A DNA stretch of 64,000 bases from Urechis unicinctus (taxonomy: Eukaryota; Annelida; Polychaeta; Xenopneusta; Urechidae), in assembly GCA_034190875.2 (NCBI GenBank), contig CM067356.1, positions 62,259,154 to 62,323,153 of the forward strand. Reading direction: 5' to 3'. The notes beneath the pieces were generated by a model, which did not search any database, was not told the origin of the DNA, and saw nothing but the letters and a program-made list of their open reading frames with translations. Below, in pieces: positions 11,641 through 27,660 of this stretch. The translations under genes were made by a program, and so were the position numbers. Position 1 is the first letter of the stretch. Each line of letters begins with the position of its first letter.

Positions 11641-12640
11641 TAGCTTTTCTGTTACGCTGCATATTGATCAGATGTTAATGTTGTAAATGATATTAGAATG
11701 TCGTCCATTACACGTGGTCCATGTGTTGATACGTGTATTTGATCAGACAGCAAATCGAGTGACCTGTGCTGCATATTTTGACGTTTAGTCTGCCTCTGTA
11801 AGACTATTAGAGCAATACAATCAGGAATATCGACAGCGTTTGACTGGGAACGAAACATACCGGCATACTCATTGAGCCCTCGATTTGTGATGCATTATTT
11901 GTTATCGGTGCCGTCTGTACACGCGGAATGTACAAACTGACTAGTACAGACTGTTATTAAGAGGGCTTTCAAACTTGACGTCCGTTAAATTTTACCTTGA
12001 TATGCACATTGTTCAATGTGTAATGCATAATTATCAATGGTCACACAATTTAAATTTTCCGTGGCTACACATTTTACCTATTTATAGACGTACTGCCGTA
12101 AGGCGGACTTTAAAAACTGGTTTTCAACATATGAACATTGTCTGATTGTAAGAGCATTGTGGCTGCATGCTGAAAACACTGTGTCAATTTATTGTCGGCC
12201 TCATCAACTTGATTATCCGGGTGTACAAATCTGAATTGTTGCCATGAATCAAAATCATCACATAACGCAGCAATTACATTTGATTGATCAATAAATGAAT
12301 ACATTTGCGTTGCCAAGCGCACGCAGTATGGTTATTGCAAAAATATGCTGTGCTATGCCCTAAATGTTAGAGAAAGCGTGGAGGCTGGCGATGGGGTTAC
12401 ATGCATCGATAACTATGTGTGGATGACTCTGATCAACAGCTGTTTGGTCGCGGAACAATCATTTAATGGTGGCCTCTAAATGCGTATATGCGTCTTCTTG
12501 TGGCAGCTATAATATATCCCTATATATATAATTACCTGCGTTATCAAGAGAACCGATGGTGGCTAGAAATATTGCATTATCATGTGACAGGATATTTGCA
12601 AAACCCCTGTTCCATAACATGCATATTAGCTTTCGTTCAA
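11640..12640. repeat. Repeat segment U, copy 1 (block A)
   Basis: Matches 45,480-46,400 in block C: 11,655-11,770 matches 45,485-45,605, and 12,340-12,480 matches 46,205-46,345. Shorter related stretches occur at 22,750-22,850, 51,460-51,550 and 59,440-59,560. No frame is shared by the copies. Confidence 0.65.
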
Positions 12641-13480
12641 TAGAGGCAATATGTCTTTAACTAGAACTAGATTGGAACTGTTATATTGGAGTTGTGAGAA
12701 TAGTAAAGTGCGAAACATGTCGTGTTTTGGCTATGCGGTAATTGAGAAAAAATATATGATTAAGGACAAATGCCGTCTATTTCAGACGAGTTGCGAACAT
12801 CATTGTTATCATTGCACGTCTTTTGCGAAACATGAATTCATGCGGCGTTATTATACACCTTTCTTAGTGTGAATGACATCTACTTCTTTTTATCCAACTT
12901 GGCTATTAATTCTTTGTCCGCTATACTTGGTTATCTGATAACTTACGCCATTTTAGTTATCTAAATTGCAGTTGCCAGGCTATCCAATATTTGCTTCGAC
13001 ATAAAAATTTGGAAAAGCATCGTATGGCATCCAAAGCGAGACTAATCAAGTTAACGTGGAGAAAGCATTCGCCATGTCGACAAATTTGTGGTAGCACTGT
13101 TCACAGCCAATCTAGATGGAATGAGATGCGCATTTGTTAATTGTTTGCAGATATTTGTGAAACTGTATGTTAGTAAAGCCATTTCCGCAAACAAAGGGCT
13201 ACGATCAACTTTCACTGTCTTCCCGTTGAGCGATATAAATAACCAAGGGTTCAATACCAGTTTGTATACTGAGTATCGTAAATTAACAAATACAGACACT
13301 CAATATGTTTCCGCAGAATCACTGCTACCCTTTACGTGTTACAAAATACACCCGTATTGGATGAAACAGGCGCAATGCTTTTCAATCCAGCTGCAAGTTT
13401 ACACATAACGAGTTTACATAGAGGCCAGGATTAAATTGTGATTAACCGATACCTAATTACACCTGACCGTAGTAGACACA
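12640..13480. repeat. Dispersed repeat S, copy 1, end of block A
   Basis: Contains the marker at 12,971-12,990 that recurs at 48,027, 52,767, 53,439 and 60,302, plus a second shared tract at 13,160-13,260. That tract matches 53,545-53,640 and 61,935-62,025. The start, 12,640-12,670, resembles 46,920-46,950. No gene seen. Confidence 0.6.
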
Positions 13481-14790
13481 TTCTTCTAGTCGCCAATGAA
13501 GACAGTTTACTTTCAGATGGCTGCTCTGCATCATTGTGCCACGCTATCATATCACCTTTAGTTAGTGTCAATTAAGTTTGTCAATATGAACATCGGTCCA
13601 CAATGAATGAGCCTACATACGTAGAAAACTGCCACCAGCGCAAAATTGTGCTGGCAATCACCGCAAGAGTCTCTCTATGATTGCCCAAGTAATCTCACCA
13701 AAGTCACAAGAAAAACTGCCCCAAAGGGTTAAAACAAGTTCTTAATTACGTCAGACTTCCATTGCTGATTAATCAGTAAATCGCATGTAGTGCGATATAC
13801 AACGACGTATTTGCCTCTGGCCTTATAAATTATCACAATCTTGGGCGTCTAGAAAATTAAGTTTTGCCGAGCTGCCTATTTAACGCTGCCCGTCTGTATA
13901 GTATTTGTGCCATTTGCAAATTCACTCATGACAACAACGATTGAATATGAGTAAATCATGTCTTAGTAAACAATAGTAGTGAGTGCTGCATTTAGCGGTT
14001 CTTTCTGTTGAACATGATATAGCAAGTGTGTACTATGAAAGGTTGCTAATTTTATCTCTCTGTGCATTATTGTTTGCAGGTCAATGATAAATAGGGGCGA
14101 CAGGTAAGCCCGCAGACCGGGAGGCGTCATGCTGTTTCAAACAGAAGCCTGTCACATGTCATACAGTACATAGCCTCATTGATAGATACCCGGCTCATTT
14201 AACAGTCAGGTTTAGCCGTTTTCACTCTTTGGTATAACGCAATCTGTGAGATTGAAGTTGAAGGCTATAAGACTGGGGATGATTCTTGCTGCTGTTTACT
14301 GTCAAATATGTAATTTGACACAATATGTTACAGAGCAACAAGCAAGTCCGTTGGAAGCAAGTGCAGTTATAAGATTGGCATTTCTAAGTGGTTTCGTCGA
14401 CTTTTTTAATCAGTAACGCGTCGTTTTATTCATCTCTTTAATTATAATGTCATGCGCTTAAACACCTTTGTCATCACATTTTTGAAATGCATCATCATCA
14501 GCCAACAGTGGTAATTTGTACATATCGCGCTGGTTATACGTCCAAATCAAGCTGTGAACATGTTCACCAAAAGTAATGAATATTCAGGAAATTGACTGTA
14601 GAGGTCAGCGATCAGCTAGTGTGTTGTTTACCTATATACGACATCGACGCATTGCTAAATTCACTCTTGGCAATCTCATTTGTCCTTAAGCAATCCAATT
14701 CGATTCCCGATATAATCAGAATATGACAGTCATAATTTCATCTATGGAATCCAATATATTAAGCTTTTAGCATACACAAAAAGTTAATGC
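13480..14790. repeat. Start of block B, with sub-repeat T copy 2
   Basis: Strongly similar to 30,790-31,950 (C), about 90% by eye, and to 47,600-48,000 (D). The opening anchor at 13,550-13,602 recurs at 30,815 and 47,625 and, more weakly, at 62,235. These spacings set the large-block period. Minus-strand frames across the T unit are interrupted here by a stop. Confidence 0.8.
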
Positions 14791-16250
14791 ATGCAAACAT
14801 CGACCCAAATATTGTATTATAATTGTTAGGAAATTGTAAGAGGATTTTACCTGTTTTCGTCAAGTACTAATATATCTCATCAACTAAAACCCCTCAGAGA
14901 AGAAAAGACTTTTGGCACAATCAACATGGACTGTCTTCATAGTCATCACACTCCATGTGGCGGACCACAATAGGTCATCGATGTTATGCGTGGTCTGTCT
15001 GATTGATACAATTAAGCTGTTTTTGCTTCCTTTTGATAGGGTCGTGCCTCTATCTGAAGAATGTTGATGCGATTATGAACTGTTGAGCATTTGTTACTGT
15101 TATAATAAATTGGTTGTTAAGAGTAACAATCAACATTGTGTCGATTCGATCCTATTTCACATCCTTATAGATAACTGAGGAGTCAACAAGTGCCTGTTGC
15201 TCCAGTGATAGAAACATGTTCGATTGTGTTTGTGGTCGACTTCGCCATTTATATTGAATTCTACTGATCGTTAGAATGCATGGCGTACCTCTAATAGGCG
15301 AGTGAGAGCTGTCTGTTGACTGATTTTCTTGATCCTGATGCATAGTGAACTATCAATGGTGGTTTATGTAGACTTGACGTTGATATAACACTAATGGTTA
15401 ATTACAAACAATGTCACCTGTAAAAGCCGAAATTGTTTAAAAAGTATGCATCCATAGGTTTACATGTTTTCAATTAATGGAATAAATTAGCAGATTTATG
15501 CGTGTTAAAAAATCTAACTTTAAAAAGGAGGCGATAATTACACTACAGAAATACAGAAAGCAAATGTTATCACTGTTTTCCGAAAGCGTATTTTACAGCT
15601 CAATGACCGATATTGGATATAGCATATAAGCAACAGCAACTAACAATCGCAGCAATGAGAGCTCCTCTACACACCAACTTTGATGGAGTCACACCGCTTT
15701 TACTTGAGAGAAAAACAGAAGTTGGGCTGGGGGTGGGGCTGTAGTGAAGGAAAACCGCGTTTGCCAAAGGTACAATCTGCCATTGAAGTTCTTGACTCCT
15801 CCTTGATTAGCGAGATGTATTTGATTCCGGTACTGCTTTAGTAGCAGATTGAGTGAAGGTATACAACTTTCTTTGAACAGTTTGCCCAGGTTTCTTATTA
15901 CAACTCCTGCTCGATTCTGTCTTGGTTAAATATTGCCTCCTATTCTCTAGAATTAAGAAACAGCCACTCATACAAGCACATTCAACTGTATCAATAGCAA
16001 ATATACATGCAATTAAGTCAGTAAATGTGCAGGACTTCTCATAGTCGTTATATCCACTTTAATGCCGGTAACCATAGCAGCAATATACTCGTACACCATC
16101 ACTCATTTACCGTTTCTCTGTAAGATAATGATTACCTAGGCAATAAGGGTATAAAAGGGTTACTTAGCTGTGAATGAATCGGGTAGACAACACTTGCCAA
16201 ATACTATTAAGCCCCATTAGGCAAATATGGAGTGACAGTTAGTAGCGTTT
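14790..16250. repeat. Repeat segment Q with start of P (block B)
   Basis: Collinear with 4,565-6,010 (A) and 31,950-33,540 (C). The copia element seen upstream in A is absent here, so this is the arrangement without it. No gene seen. Confidence 0.8.
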
Positions 16251-17899
16251 TATTTGGTGGGAATTTGATGTATGTTAGCAATGCTATTATTCCTGCTAGT
16301 TTATAAAGTGCAATCATTTTCACCACATGCGGCATGAAGAGCCAGGAGCTCTTAGCACATAACCGGCTGCATATGATCACAGCGATGCTGATAATGAGTT
16401 CAACTTTCAATAACAGGAGAGTGATGTTTGTTTATTTACTGCCCTGTGCAGGTGTTAATATGCCTGATAAGCGACATTAGATCACGTGCAAAGGAAATAA
16501 CAACGACGAAAAGCGGCTGCTGACACCACTTGAAATCCAAGTAAAAATATGGTAAACATATCAAAAATGACAAATGCATAGCGCTTGGATGTTATCACTT
16601 CAGATAAACAACAAATATTATGCAAATTGTACACAAGACTTGAAATAAAATGTGTTGTCAAAATTTTTACCATGTTAGTGACGTCCACAACCTACGCTAA
16701 CCCCAGTGTTGATTTATTTGCATTGGACATTAAAATCGTTGTTCATAACGCGCCATGCAAGTAATCGCTTGATAAATAATAATACTCGAATGTACGAACC
16801 AAATAGCTGTCCAGATATATTTATAATATCTACAAGTGATATACAGCATCGCGTAACAGGCCAGATATACCGGCAGTTGTTACATCCCTAACAATTACCT
16901 GTTAGCTTCACATCCAGTGATCCATTTTTTTAAATTACCACATATCCCGTGTGCTATGTTTATGATGGTTCAAGTGTCTGTCTTGCCTTGTCTAATCACA
17001 ACACCAAAGATCGTACAACTGACAGCAACATAACCAGGAAATATTTCCCCACTGAAAGCGGATGTACTTGTTATATATGTGTGTATTGCATCTATATCAG
17101 GATACACACAGTTCGATTTTGATCCAGACGTTATGACTTTGTGTTAGGCGTTTATCTCTGCTTTAATGTTTCGCTGTATGAACAAGTGCACACTTAATGT
17201 AGAACAAACACAAAAAATATCTCAAAATATCGTCAGAACAAATGAAATTTATGGACTAGGTGCTGCGATACGATATGCGAGTATGATTTGGTAATGAACA
17301 GCGGTCATGAATGTGTTTCGTATACTGAAGACCATACTCTATGTCGCTTTATTGTGACGTGAACTTGTGCCACCATTAGCCTGAAGAAATGATGCGTACA
17401 GGGCGACAGGATGCTTTGTAATGCCAAATATACCCTACTTTAACAAATACCGTATTAGTATGGCGCCACAAAGCAACACATGGTTGATATAAAACTAACA
17501 CGCAGGAGCTGTGAATTATAATGAACAAAAATGAAACTAATGGGGCAAAATCGTGCAGCTGGGATTTGATTTGCTAGGAAAGACTGCAATGCAATATGAG
17601 GCCCTGATGCAGAAAGAACTTTGGTCACGATATCCTCGCATTTGTAGTGTCTTCAACGCTAGTTCGATCCGCTACACATCCCTGACACAGATTAAAAAGC
17701 GCCAATCGTCACCAGCCTGCGCAACAAGCTGGAACACACTAACGCTAGATGTTGTTATCAATAACGGGGTATATCCAATACAACCTATTCATCATGTATC
17801 GGTTGATGGTTGTAATAAGATGTTTTTCACATTGTGGAGTACACTTTTTCATCTTACGTATGAAATGTGTGCTTTGAGGTGCAGAGGCAGTATTTCCCT

Positions 17900-17900
<1 letters not shown>
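16250..17900. repeat. Repeat segment V (block B)
   Basis: 16,250-16,740 is nearly identical to 34,150-34,650 (C). 16,740-17,900 matches 7,300-8,360 (A) and, with a deletion, 34,650-35,420 (C). The 155-codon open frame at 17,553-18,020 is the longest in the window, but its A counterpart has stops in the same frame and C has deleted most of it, so it is not annotated as a gene. Confidence 0.8.
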
Positions 17901-21402
<3,502 letters not shown>

Positions 21403-21405
<3 letters not shown>

Positions 21406-22350
21406 TAATTTAACAGAGCTAACAAAAATGCGATTTCGTCCAGTATTTAACAGGCTTATCAATCTGTCTAACGAGCCTACCAGCTTATCACACCAACATA
21501 TTAACACCGTAGAACAGGCATTAAAAGTATACTACGTGTATCGAATACCGATATTACATAATCAAGAGCCAACAGAAAGACTGTATTGCTTCTTTGATGA
21601 AGAAATAACTATTGGTTTGAGAACAAACAAACTAGAATTTCACCAAGTGAGCATATAATAATATCACTGTACGTTTCAAGACACATTGTGAGCATACAAA
21701 AGGGCCCTGATACAACACTGCTATCTCTCTTATGGCTAAGAAGACAGCGGTGATCGCGATTAGCAATCAAGTCTAAGGATAAGGAGAAAGATTGAAAGGG
21801 GCGACAGGCAACCCACAGACAAATGGACGTCTCGCTGTATCTCATTGAAGGCAAACACAGGTTTTACAATGCATGGTTTTATTGATAGATATCCTGTTCA
21901 TTAATCAACCAGTTTTTACTCTTGTCACTCTTAATAATTAATATCACATGGCATACGATGTATCTCATTCAGTTGAAAGCCTAATTTTAGTTGTTGCTTT
22001 CACGTTGCTGTTATTTACAAGATTCAATGGAACGGAACGTTGTTTATCACAGATAAGTCAATTGATGTGGTATTATTTGTTTTGCTGATTTCAATGGATC
22101 AGCTGAATAATGTTGACTATGCTTTTTACTGCCACAACAAAAATCACCATTTTATGCCATTTGGGTAAATCTGAAGGCTCGAAATTGGTGGATTAGTGAA
22201 AAAAATGACGAAGGCAGGCTGTAAGTAGACAGCCGAGGAAGCTCTTCTTTTTTACTCACAAGTCAAAACAGTGGTAATATATTGACGGCTACTTCTGTAA
22301 TAAGGCAGTATTTCAGATTGGTATTTCAAAGTTTCTCAAATACTGTGTTA
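21403..22350. repeat. Block B segment with a partial T unit
   Basis: 21,660-21,960 carries the core of sub-repeat T (compare 14,090-14,230). 22,030-22,350 matches 39,390-39,680 in block C. Block C lacks the T unit here. No gene seen. Confidence 0.6.
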
Positions 22351-25300
22351 TCATTTATATGGGTATTACATGAATGAATCTTGCTAATGCGAGAATCAGC
22401 TCTAGCGTTCTCATGCTTCACATAGTATATACTGTCCTTATTTTGGCGTATGTCGTGCTATGTTTTTGCTGCCGATATATTGATGCAAACAAAAACAGCA
22501 TCGATATGCTCAATTTAATTAAAATTATTTTTTATTGAACCGACTGATATCCATCTTGTTAAAACGTTGTCGATTGTCAATCTATTGAACATAACGTTTC
22601 AAAGGATGAAATACAAAAATGCAATATTGTCTCCAGGGAAGACCAACGTATTAAATATTTCGATCATATGGCAGATGAATCTATGCTTGACCAGTCAAAT
22701 ATGCGATAGAATGTGTTAATACGAAAAAGAGCTTCTTCATTTGCCAAGCGCATGTGTTATATCTGACAGCCAATCGAGTGTCATTTGTTGAAGATCGCTC
22801 TAATAATGAAATTGTGTTGGGAATGTTGATAGCATTTTCCAGGAACAACATCTGGGTACATAGATTTTGCGTCATCAATTCGAAAAACAGAATGATGTAC
22901 CATTGCCATCCGCATCTGTTCCTCGTATTTAAGTCTTACTGTCAGTACAGGAGTACGCAATTATTCTAAAACTAGTAACGCACATTTGCACTTGTGATGA
23001 TTAACCGCACAATATGTGCCATGTTTATGGAGCATCAGGAACAGTGCGCGTTATAACATGAACAGAAATTGCATTGTACATGCTGGGCTTAATTTCGGCA
23101 ATAAAAACAGGTATTTCTGTTTACGCTGATATAGTTGCATCACAAATGTTATCACACCACTCCTATTTGGTTTTTCCTTCATTGGCTGACAGTGACGGCG
23201 CTAATCGACTTAGAGACTCTGGTATATGTATGAATATATATTCATACAATGACCACCACATACCTACATGATGATATATATCCCTAGTCGTTAGGAAGCA
23301 TTTGAGATCGACTAACCAATGACAACGAATTGCGACATTGCCTGGTGTAGTGGAAGCTATTCAATGTTGCTCTACCATATCAATACAATAATCTAAAGAA
23401 CCACAGAGATTTACAGAAGGTGTGTGTATTGCCCTATTTGCTAAGGATTCAATTTTCGGAGATGGAAGTGCCGGACAAGAGCAGCAGTCCCTAATCTACT
23501 ATAACTATCTACTATGGTTGGTTACGATATAATTCCAGTTAACAGAAACATATGTGACTTACTTATGCATTGTGCGAATATACGACGAAAGATATTATCG
23601 TATAATAAGATGTTAGCGTATTATAAGTCCCTAGGTTCCAGCTCCGTACAACATCCGCCTGTATATTCGTTTTTAGATGACATTGCACCATGTCATGATG
23701 CTGGAGATAATCATCGGAACTGGGACCATTCTTTACTGGTACGATTGGTATTTATTACTTGCGAGGTACTTTGCCAATCAAATATTAATAACGATTGCGT
23801 GCATTATTCATGTATGATTAAATATATTAGCTGATGATATGAATTCACCGCTATATTTTTGGTCAATCCCTGAGCTGACAGACATTATGGAATAACTCCA
23901 TGGAGATAGTGAAGCCGGCACAACTGTATATGTATTCCTTATTTTGTTGGATATTGATGTGAGGTACTTATGCGCTCTAACAGTGAAGTAACTAGTGGTA
24001 TACAAAACCGCCTAAAAACTGAAATATCAAACTATGTTAAAAGCATACAATAGAAAATTTTCAGAAACAATAACGAAGCACCCCGTCGTTATTGATGTCC
24101 TGCAATGTTAACTACGAGTTGAGGTCATCAGACGTCTTCGCATGGCTACCACTTGTAAGGCGATTTCATGTGCTAGCGCTTGGTCAGCAATACAAACCAA
24201 CAAACCGCATTTAGCGGATTTTAGACTTACCAGGCCATTAGGAATATTTCTTGCTTCCTTGACATGCGTCATCTTGCGATTAAAATTGAATTCACTGTCA
24301 ATCACTTACTTGGCAGCACACCAGCTGTATTTGTGTGCTGCAACCATAGGAACAAAGACGTTCCTTATTCTTATTCGTTCTGTAAGCTGTTTGGAATTCC
24401 CTTTGGAATCAAAAAATAATGTGCCGGAATCGATAATGAAAGATAAATACCAATGGAAACATCGATCCTGGAGACATATATCAGAGATGGAGGGCATCCT
24501 TTATCCATTAATTGAATCGTTTGACTGTCACATTAGTGATTACGTTGTGGATGCGTAAAGGAGTACAATTATAAATTTAGGGCCAAATTAAGCTGATCCT
24601 CTCAGTGGTCGAACTCTTTTAATGTTCTTATAGAAGTTGTGCAAACTATACTAAACATAGAATTGCAGTTTTTGATTGAGGTATTTGGTCTCGACCAGTT
24701 TGCATCGTTTACGGAGATATATGTGCACACTTTTGAATAGTACACTGTGATAAAATGTATGGCTTGTAAAGCAGACTAGAGCTTACCCCGTCAGTGTTAC
24801 AACTGGAGGGATTGATACCACGCTTGGGTTGGGGGCATTGTTGATGCAGTGTAAATATGCACTATCCATAATATTTAAAATGATGCACATTATTCGATGA
24901 CGACCCCATTTACATACGGCCGTACGAGTTCATTATATACACATGTTTCTCTTATTCGATTGCAATTTTCATCTATTACTTATTCCTTCGTGTACCCCTC
25001 TGCCATATATTTCATCTTGTTATTTGTTAACGGTTGCCGATTATTTTAAAATAACGAATTGATTGCGCAGTCCGTAATCTGTCACTTTTAATAATTCAAC
25101 ACACATGCCAGTGATATTATGGATTGTGCAACTAACATCATCGTTATTGTGGGCAATGTCGACAGCAATTTTACAACAGTTAACTATTGTGTTTATCTTT
25201 GCCATTCATTGTACCTTTAAACAGACAAAACGACTTTTACGATTTACTATCATCAAATCAACAAAAAACAAAGAGGTGCAAAAAACAATGCTACAGTCCG

Positions 25301-25520
25301 CAGCGAAGCACTGTCCTGAACGACAAACGGTTAATGAATTATCTGACTTGCTTATAAAACGAACGCCACTAACTTATTCATTGCTATTTCATGCATTGCG
25401 TCTTTGTCTATATAGCTTTTGCAGCTACATGTGCGTCCCAGATATTGTGGTCGGCACACTATCTGGTGTCTTGCTGGACATTTTCTGTCAGTTTTTTAGT
25501 GAAATAATCTGTTGCGACAT
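22350..25520. repeat. Repeat segment Y (block B)
   Basis: Collinear with 39,680-42,240 in C: 22,980-23,110 matches 40,370-40,480, 23,560-24,060 matches 40,780-41,290, and 24,140-24,560 matches 41,365-41,730. The 138-codon frame at 24,142-24,558 is cut to 73 codons by a stop in C. The 154-codon frame at 25,105-25,569 runs partly antisense to the LINE fragment. Neither shows coding-type conservation. Confidence 0.7.
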
Positions 25521-25524
25521 AATC

Positions 25525-25707
25525 TGTCGCCCGTTGCATTCAAAAGCCATATTGACAGTAATGAAATAGAATTTTAGTAAACATCAATTCGTCGATTGAT
25601 AACGTTTATCAAATACTTAAGATATAGACGGAACCAATGAAATTGATCTATAATTGGAAAGTCTTTGAAATGGCTTTTGATAAATCTACTAAAGCCTGAC
25701 ATTATCA
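25525..25707 (-). pseudogene. LINE reverse transcriptase fragment, block B copy (3' part)
   Basis: The minus strand reads SNYRSISLVPSIS-stop-VFDK (about 25,600-25,660), the clearest copy of the LINE RT entry motif in the window. QYGF-stop-MQRATDYVATD and FTKKLTENVQQ follow (about 25,525-25,580). The RT core with the catalytic blocks is deleted after LTENVQQ, compared with block C. A Harbinger transposon interrupts its upstream side at 25,708. The upstream part resumes at 28,403. Confidence 0.88.
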
Positions 25708-25815
25708 GGGGCTACTTGCCTAACGCCGTCTTTGGCTATCTAACTTAAGCTGCAAGTCCGGCTTGTTTTACAAACTAATTTTCCGGCTTGCGCTTTTAGC
25801 CGAAGCCGCTTCCTT
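25708..25815 (+). repeat. Harbinger left terminal inverted repeat
   Basis: Begins GGGGCTACTTGCC, then TAACGCCGTC. It is rich in GCCG/CGGC words and includes AAGCCGCTTCC near 25,803-25,813. It is an imperfect inverted partner of 28,300-28,402. TIRs are the sites the transposase recognises and cuts. Confidence 0.8.
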
Positions 25816-26061
25816 GTACATTTAGTCACTTGGATATAGGCTATTTTAAGCCGCAAACTTAGCATGCAACCACCTGTCATAAAATCAAATAACGGTTCTT
25901 GCTGTCGCCATTTTAATCACAGGTAATTGTTGCATAAATTTATCGTCTTGTTGAGTTTACTCTGATTTACTGAATATTTATACAAGAATATTGTACTGAT
26001 GTAAGATTTAGCAATTGAATATTTGTTAAGAAAAAATACAAGACACATTTTCCAATTGCAG

Positions 26062-26257
26062 AGAGTGCAACCATACCGTGGAATATGTATGTGAAGAATA
26101 CCAGCCACCTGTTACAATAAAAAGTAAACAAGAGGTATATGATGAGCTGATACAAGATGAAATGGAGAAAGCAAAATTGGAAATCAGTGTTTTAAAGTTG
26201 AAAGAACAAAAAGCAATTATTACAAATCTCAAAATTAGAAAAGTTGTAATCATATAG
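26062..26257 (+). pseudogene. Last exon of the Harbinger Myb/SANT-like partner protein
   Basis: A plausible 3' splice site (polypyrimidine-like tract then AG at 26,060-26,061) opens a 64-codon frame ending at TAG 26,255-26,257. The peptide has EYQPPV followed by a charged helix (about residues 25-60) with ELIQDEMEKAKLEISVLKLK, a likely coiled coil. Harbinger elements carry a second protein with an N-terminal SANT/Myb DNA-binding domain and a C-terminal helix of this kind, which helps bring transposase to the TIRs. Only about 350 bases separate this exon from the left end, and I see no SANT domain there, so the first exons are probably deleted. It faces the transposase stop about 115 bases away. 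The family assignment rests on context and helix type. Confidence 0.65.
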
Positions 26258-26371
26258 TGCTTTTTTGAATTCGATGCGAAATGTTTTGATAATTTATCTC
26301 AATTTCTACAATTGTTATGTTTGACTGTTCTTAACCATTTTTATTGAAATAATTCATTTGTTACATGTACC

Positions 26372-27660
26372 TCAGGAGAAATGAACTTCTGCAATCATGT
26401 CTCGATTCCTCTTTCCTTCTGGCATGTCCTCAGTCGCTATTCATTGCGGCGAGAGACGAAGTTCGATGTGCAGGCAAGTATACCATTGACCTAATAACAC
26501 AAATATGCACAAATTATTATTCTGACTGGTAGAATTGGTGTGTTGATACTGTATTATGTGAAACTGAAAATTCGTAGCATGAAAATATGCTTACTTGTTC
26601 CACAAACACTGAGCCCTGTTGAAATTAATCCTTTTTGGTCGCCTGTCGTAAGGTATGGTGTCATTAGGTAATTCCCCAGACAATAGGCACTGTCACCTAA
26701 GAGGATTCCCTCTTGTGCACCTATTTGAAGAAATTCTTAACATTATTGATAATTGCTATATTGCACTCTCTTTACCAAAAAATGACATTACATCAGAGGT
26801 AGATAGCTTCATTAAATTATCAATGATATTACCGGAACACATGTAATCTTATTATTTCGATACAAAGAACCATGTAAAATGTTAAGGTAGCATTTTCAAA
26901 TTGGCCTGCCATCGCACTGCTTTTGAATATGGTTGAGTCGTGGCAACTGTCGGACAATTTGGCCACCACGTTTCCGATCATATAGTCAGCTGTTAATATT
27001 ATCTGGTAAATATCATGACTAATTATACAATATAACCATATGGATTTACTATAATGACTGAGTTGATAATTTGGCCACATTGATTTATTCTAGTTAAAAA
27101 AAATATCAACAATGACTGTCATACTTAAATATTAAGGCTTTGGTAGCCTTTCCGGGTGACAAATTCAAATTCCCTCAGATGAGGTGCTTGGATTTTCACC
27201 TGTGTTCCGTCAACACAGCCAACCACGTTATGGAATCCTCTATAACAACAAATGAATTTGATATTTCATTTTATTAATTAATAAGAGTTATTCATTTAAT
27301 GTTAACTCCTGACCTGCTTTATGGAAGAACTATTGCTTGGTTGATGATATTTTAGCTGCGTTTGAAGGCATTTGTATATAATCATCTTTGCGCTCAATAA
27401 TTAATTTGGTGCGATTGTGGACAATTCTGGAGAATGCACATCGTTACACCAAACATGTCGCCCACTGTGATGAAGAATCCCTCTGTGGCTAGGAACTGAA
27501 GTGTTATTAGCTCTTGATTCATGGGTGAAATTGAAAGGTTTCTCTTGGTCTTCAATTGATCGTCGTTCAAAACATCCATAGGATTGGTCCTGTCTCTAAA
27601 AACTCTTTACCTACGCATAGCCCTTCTATATCCGTCCAGTCTTTGCAGGCAGAGAGCCAT
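26372..27660 (-). pseudogene. Harbinger (HARBI1-like, DDE_Tnp_4) transposase
   Basis: Minus-strand transposase remnant that would cut and paste the element. The likely ATG is at 27,658-27,660 (MALCLQRLDGYRRAMRR, then an in-frame TAA). Conserved blocks follow: VFRDRTNPMDVLNDDQ; LQFLATEGFFITVGDMFGVT; a frameshift; then SRIVHNRTKLIIERKDDY; FHNVVGCVDGTQVKIQAP (first catalytic Asp); FVTRKGYQSLNI; NVVAKLSDSCHDSTIF; LLGDSAYCLGNYLMTPYL; and NFNRAQC. The C-terminus reads PEGKRNRDMIAEVHFS and stops at 26,372-26,374. Plausible introns lie at 27,238-27,313 and 27,003-27,124, and probably also after NATLTFYM and near 26,500-26,590. A TAA replaces a codon at the end of the SLNI exon. The block order and spacing match the family. 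Confidence 0.9.
27238..27313 (-). other. Putative intron 1 of the Harbinger transposase
   Basis: A 76-base minus-strand GT...AG interval. Removing it joins the codons for HKAG to FHNVVGCVDGT in frame, matching the family's KAGF..V-GC-DGT block. Read through, the interval has stops. A second such interval, 27,003-27,124, joins SLNI to the TADYMIGNVV block. Confidence 0.7.

Noticed and set aside
24142..24558. 138-codon plus-strand frame partly matching 41,369-41,590
   Set aside because: Frame is kept for about 70 codons apart from an in-frame 33-base loss, but by hand count nearly all codon changes alter the residue, and the C copy then hits a stop.
25105..25569. 154-codon plus-strand frame with hydrophobic segments
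   Set aside because: Its end is antisense to the LINE reverse transcriptase remnant, and no matching open frame exists in block C.
26026..26253. Minus-strand frame opposite the Harbinger partner exon, and the plus-strand frame 26,655-26,846 opposite the transposase
   Set aside because: Both are shadows. The opposite strand carries the recognisable Harbinger sequence.
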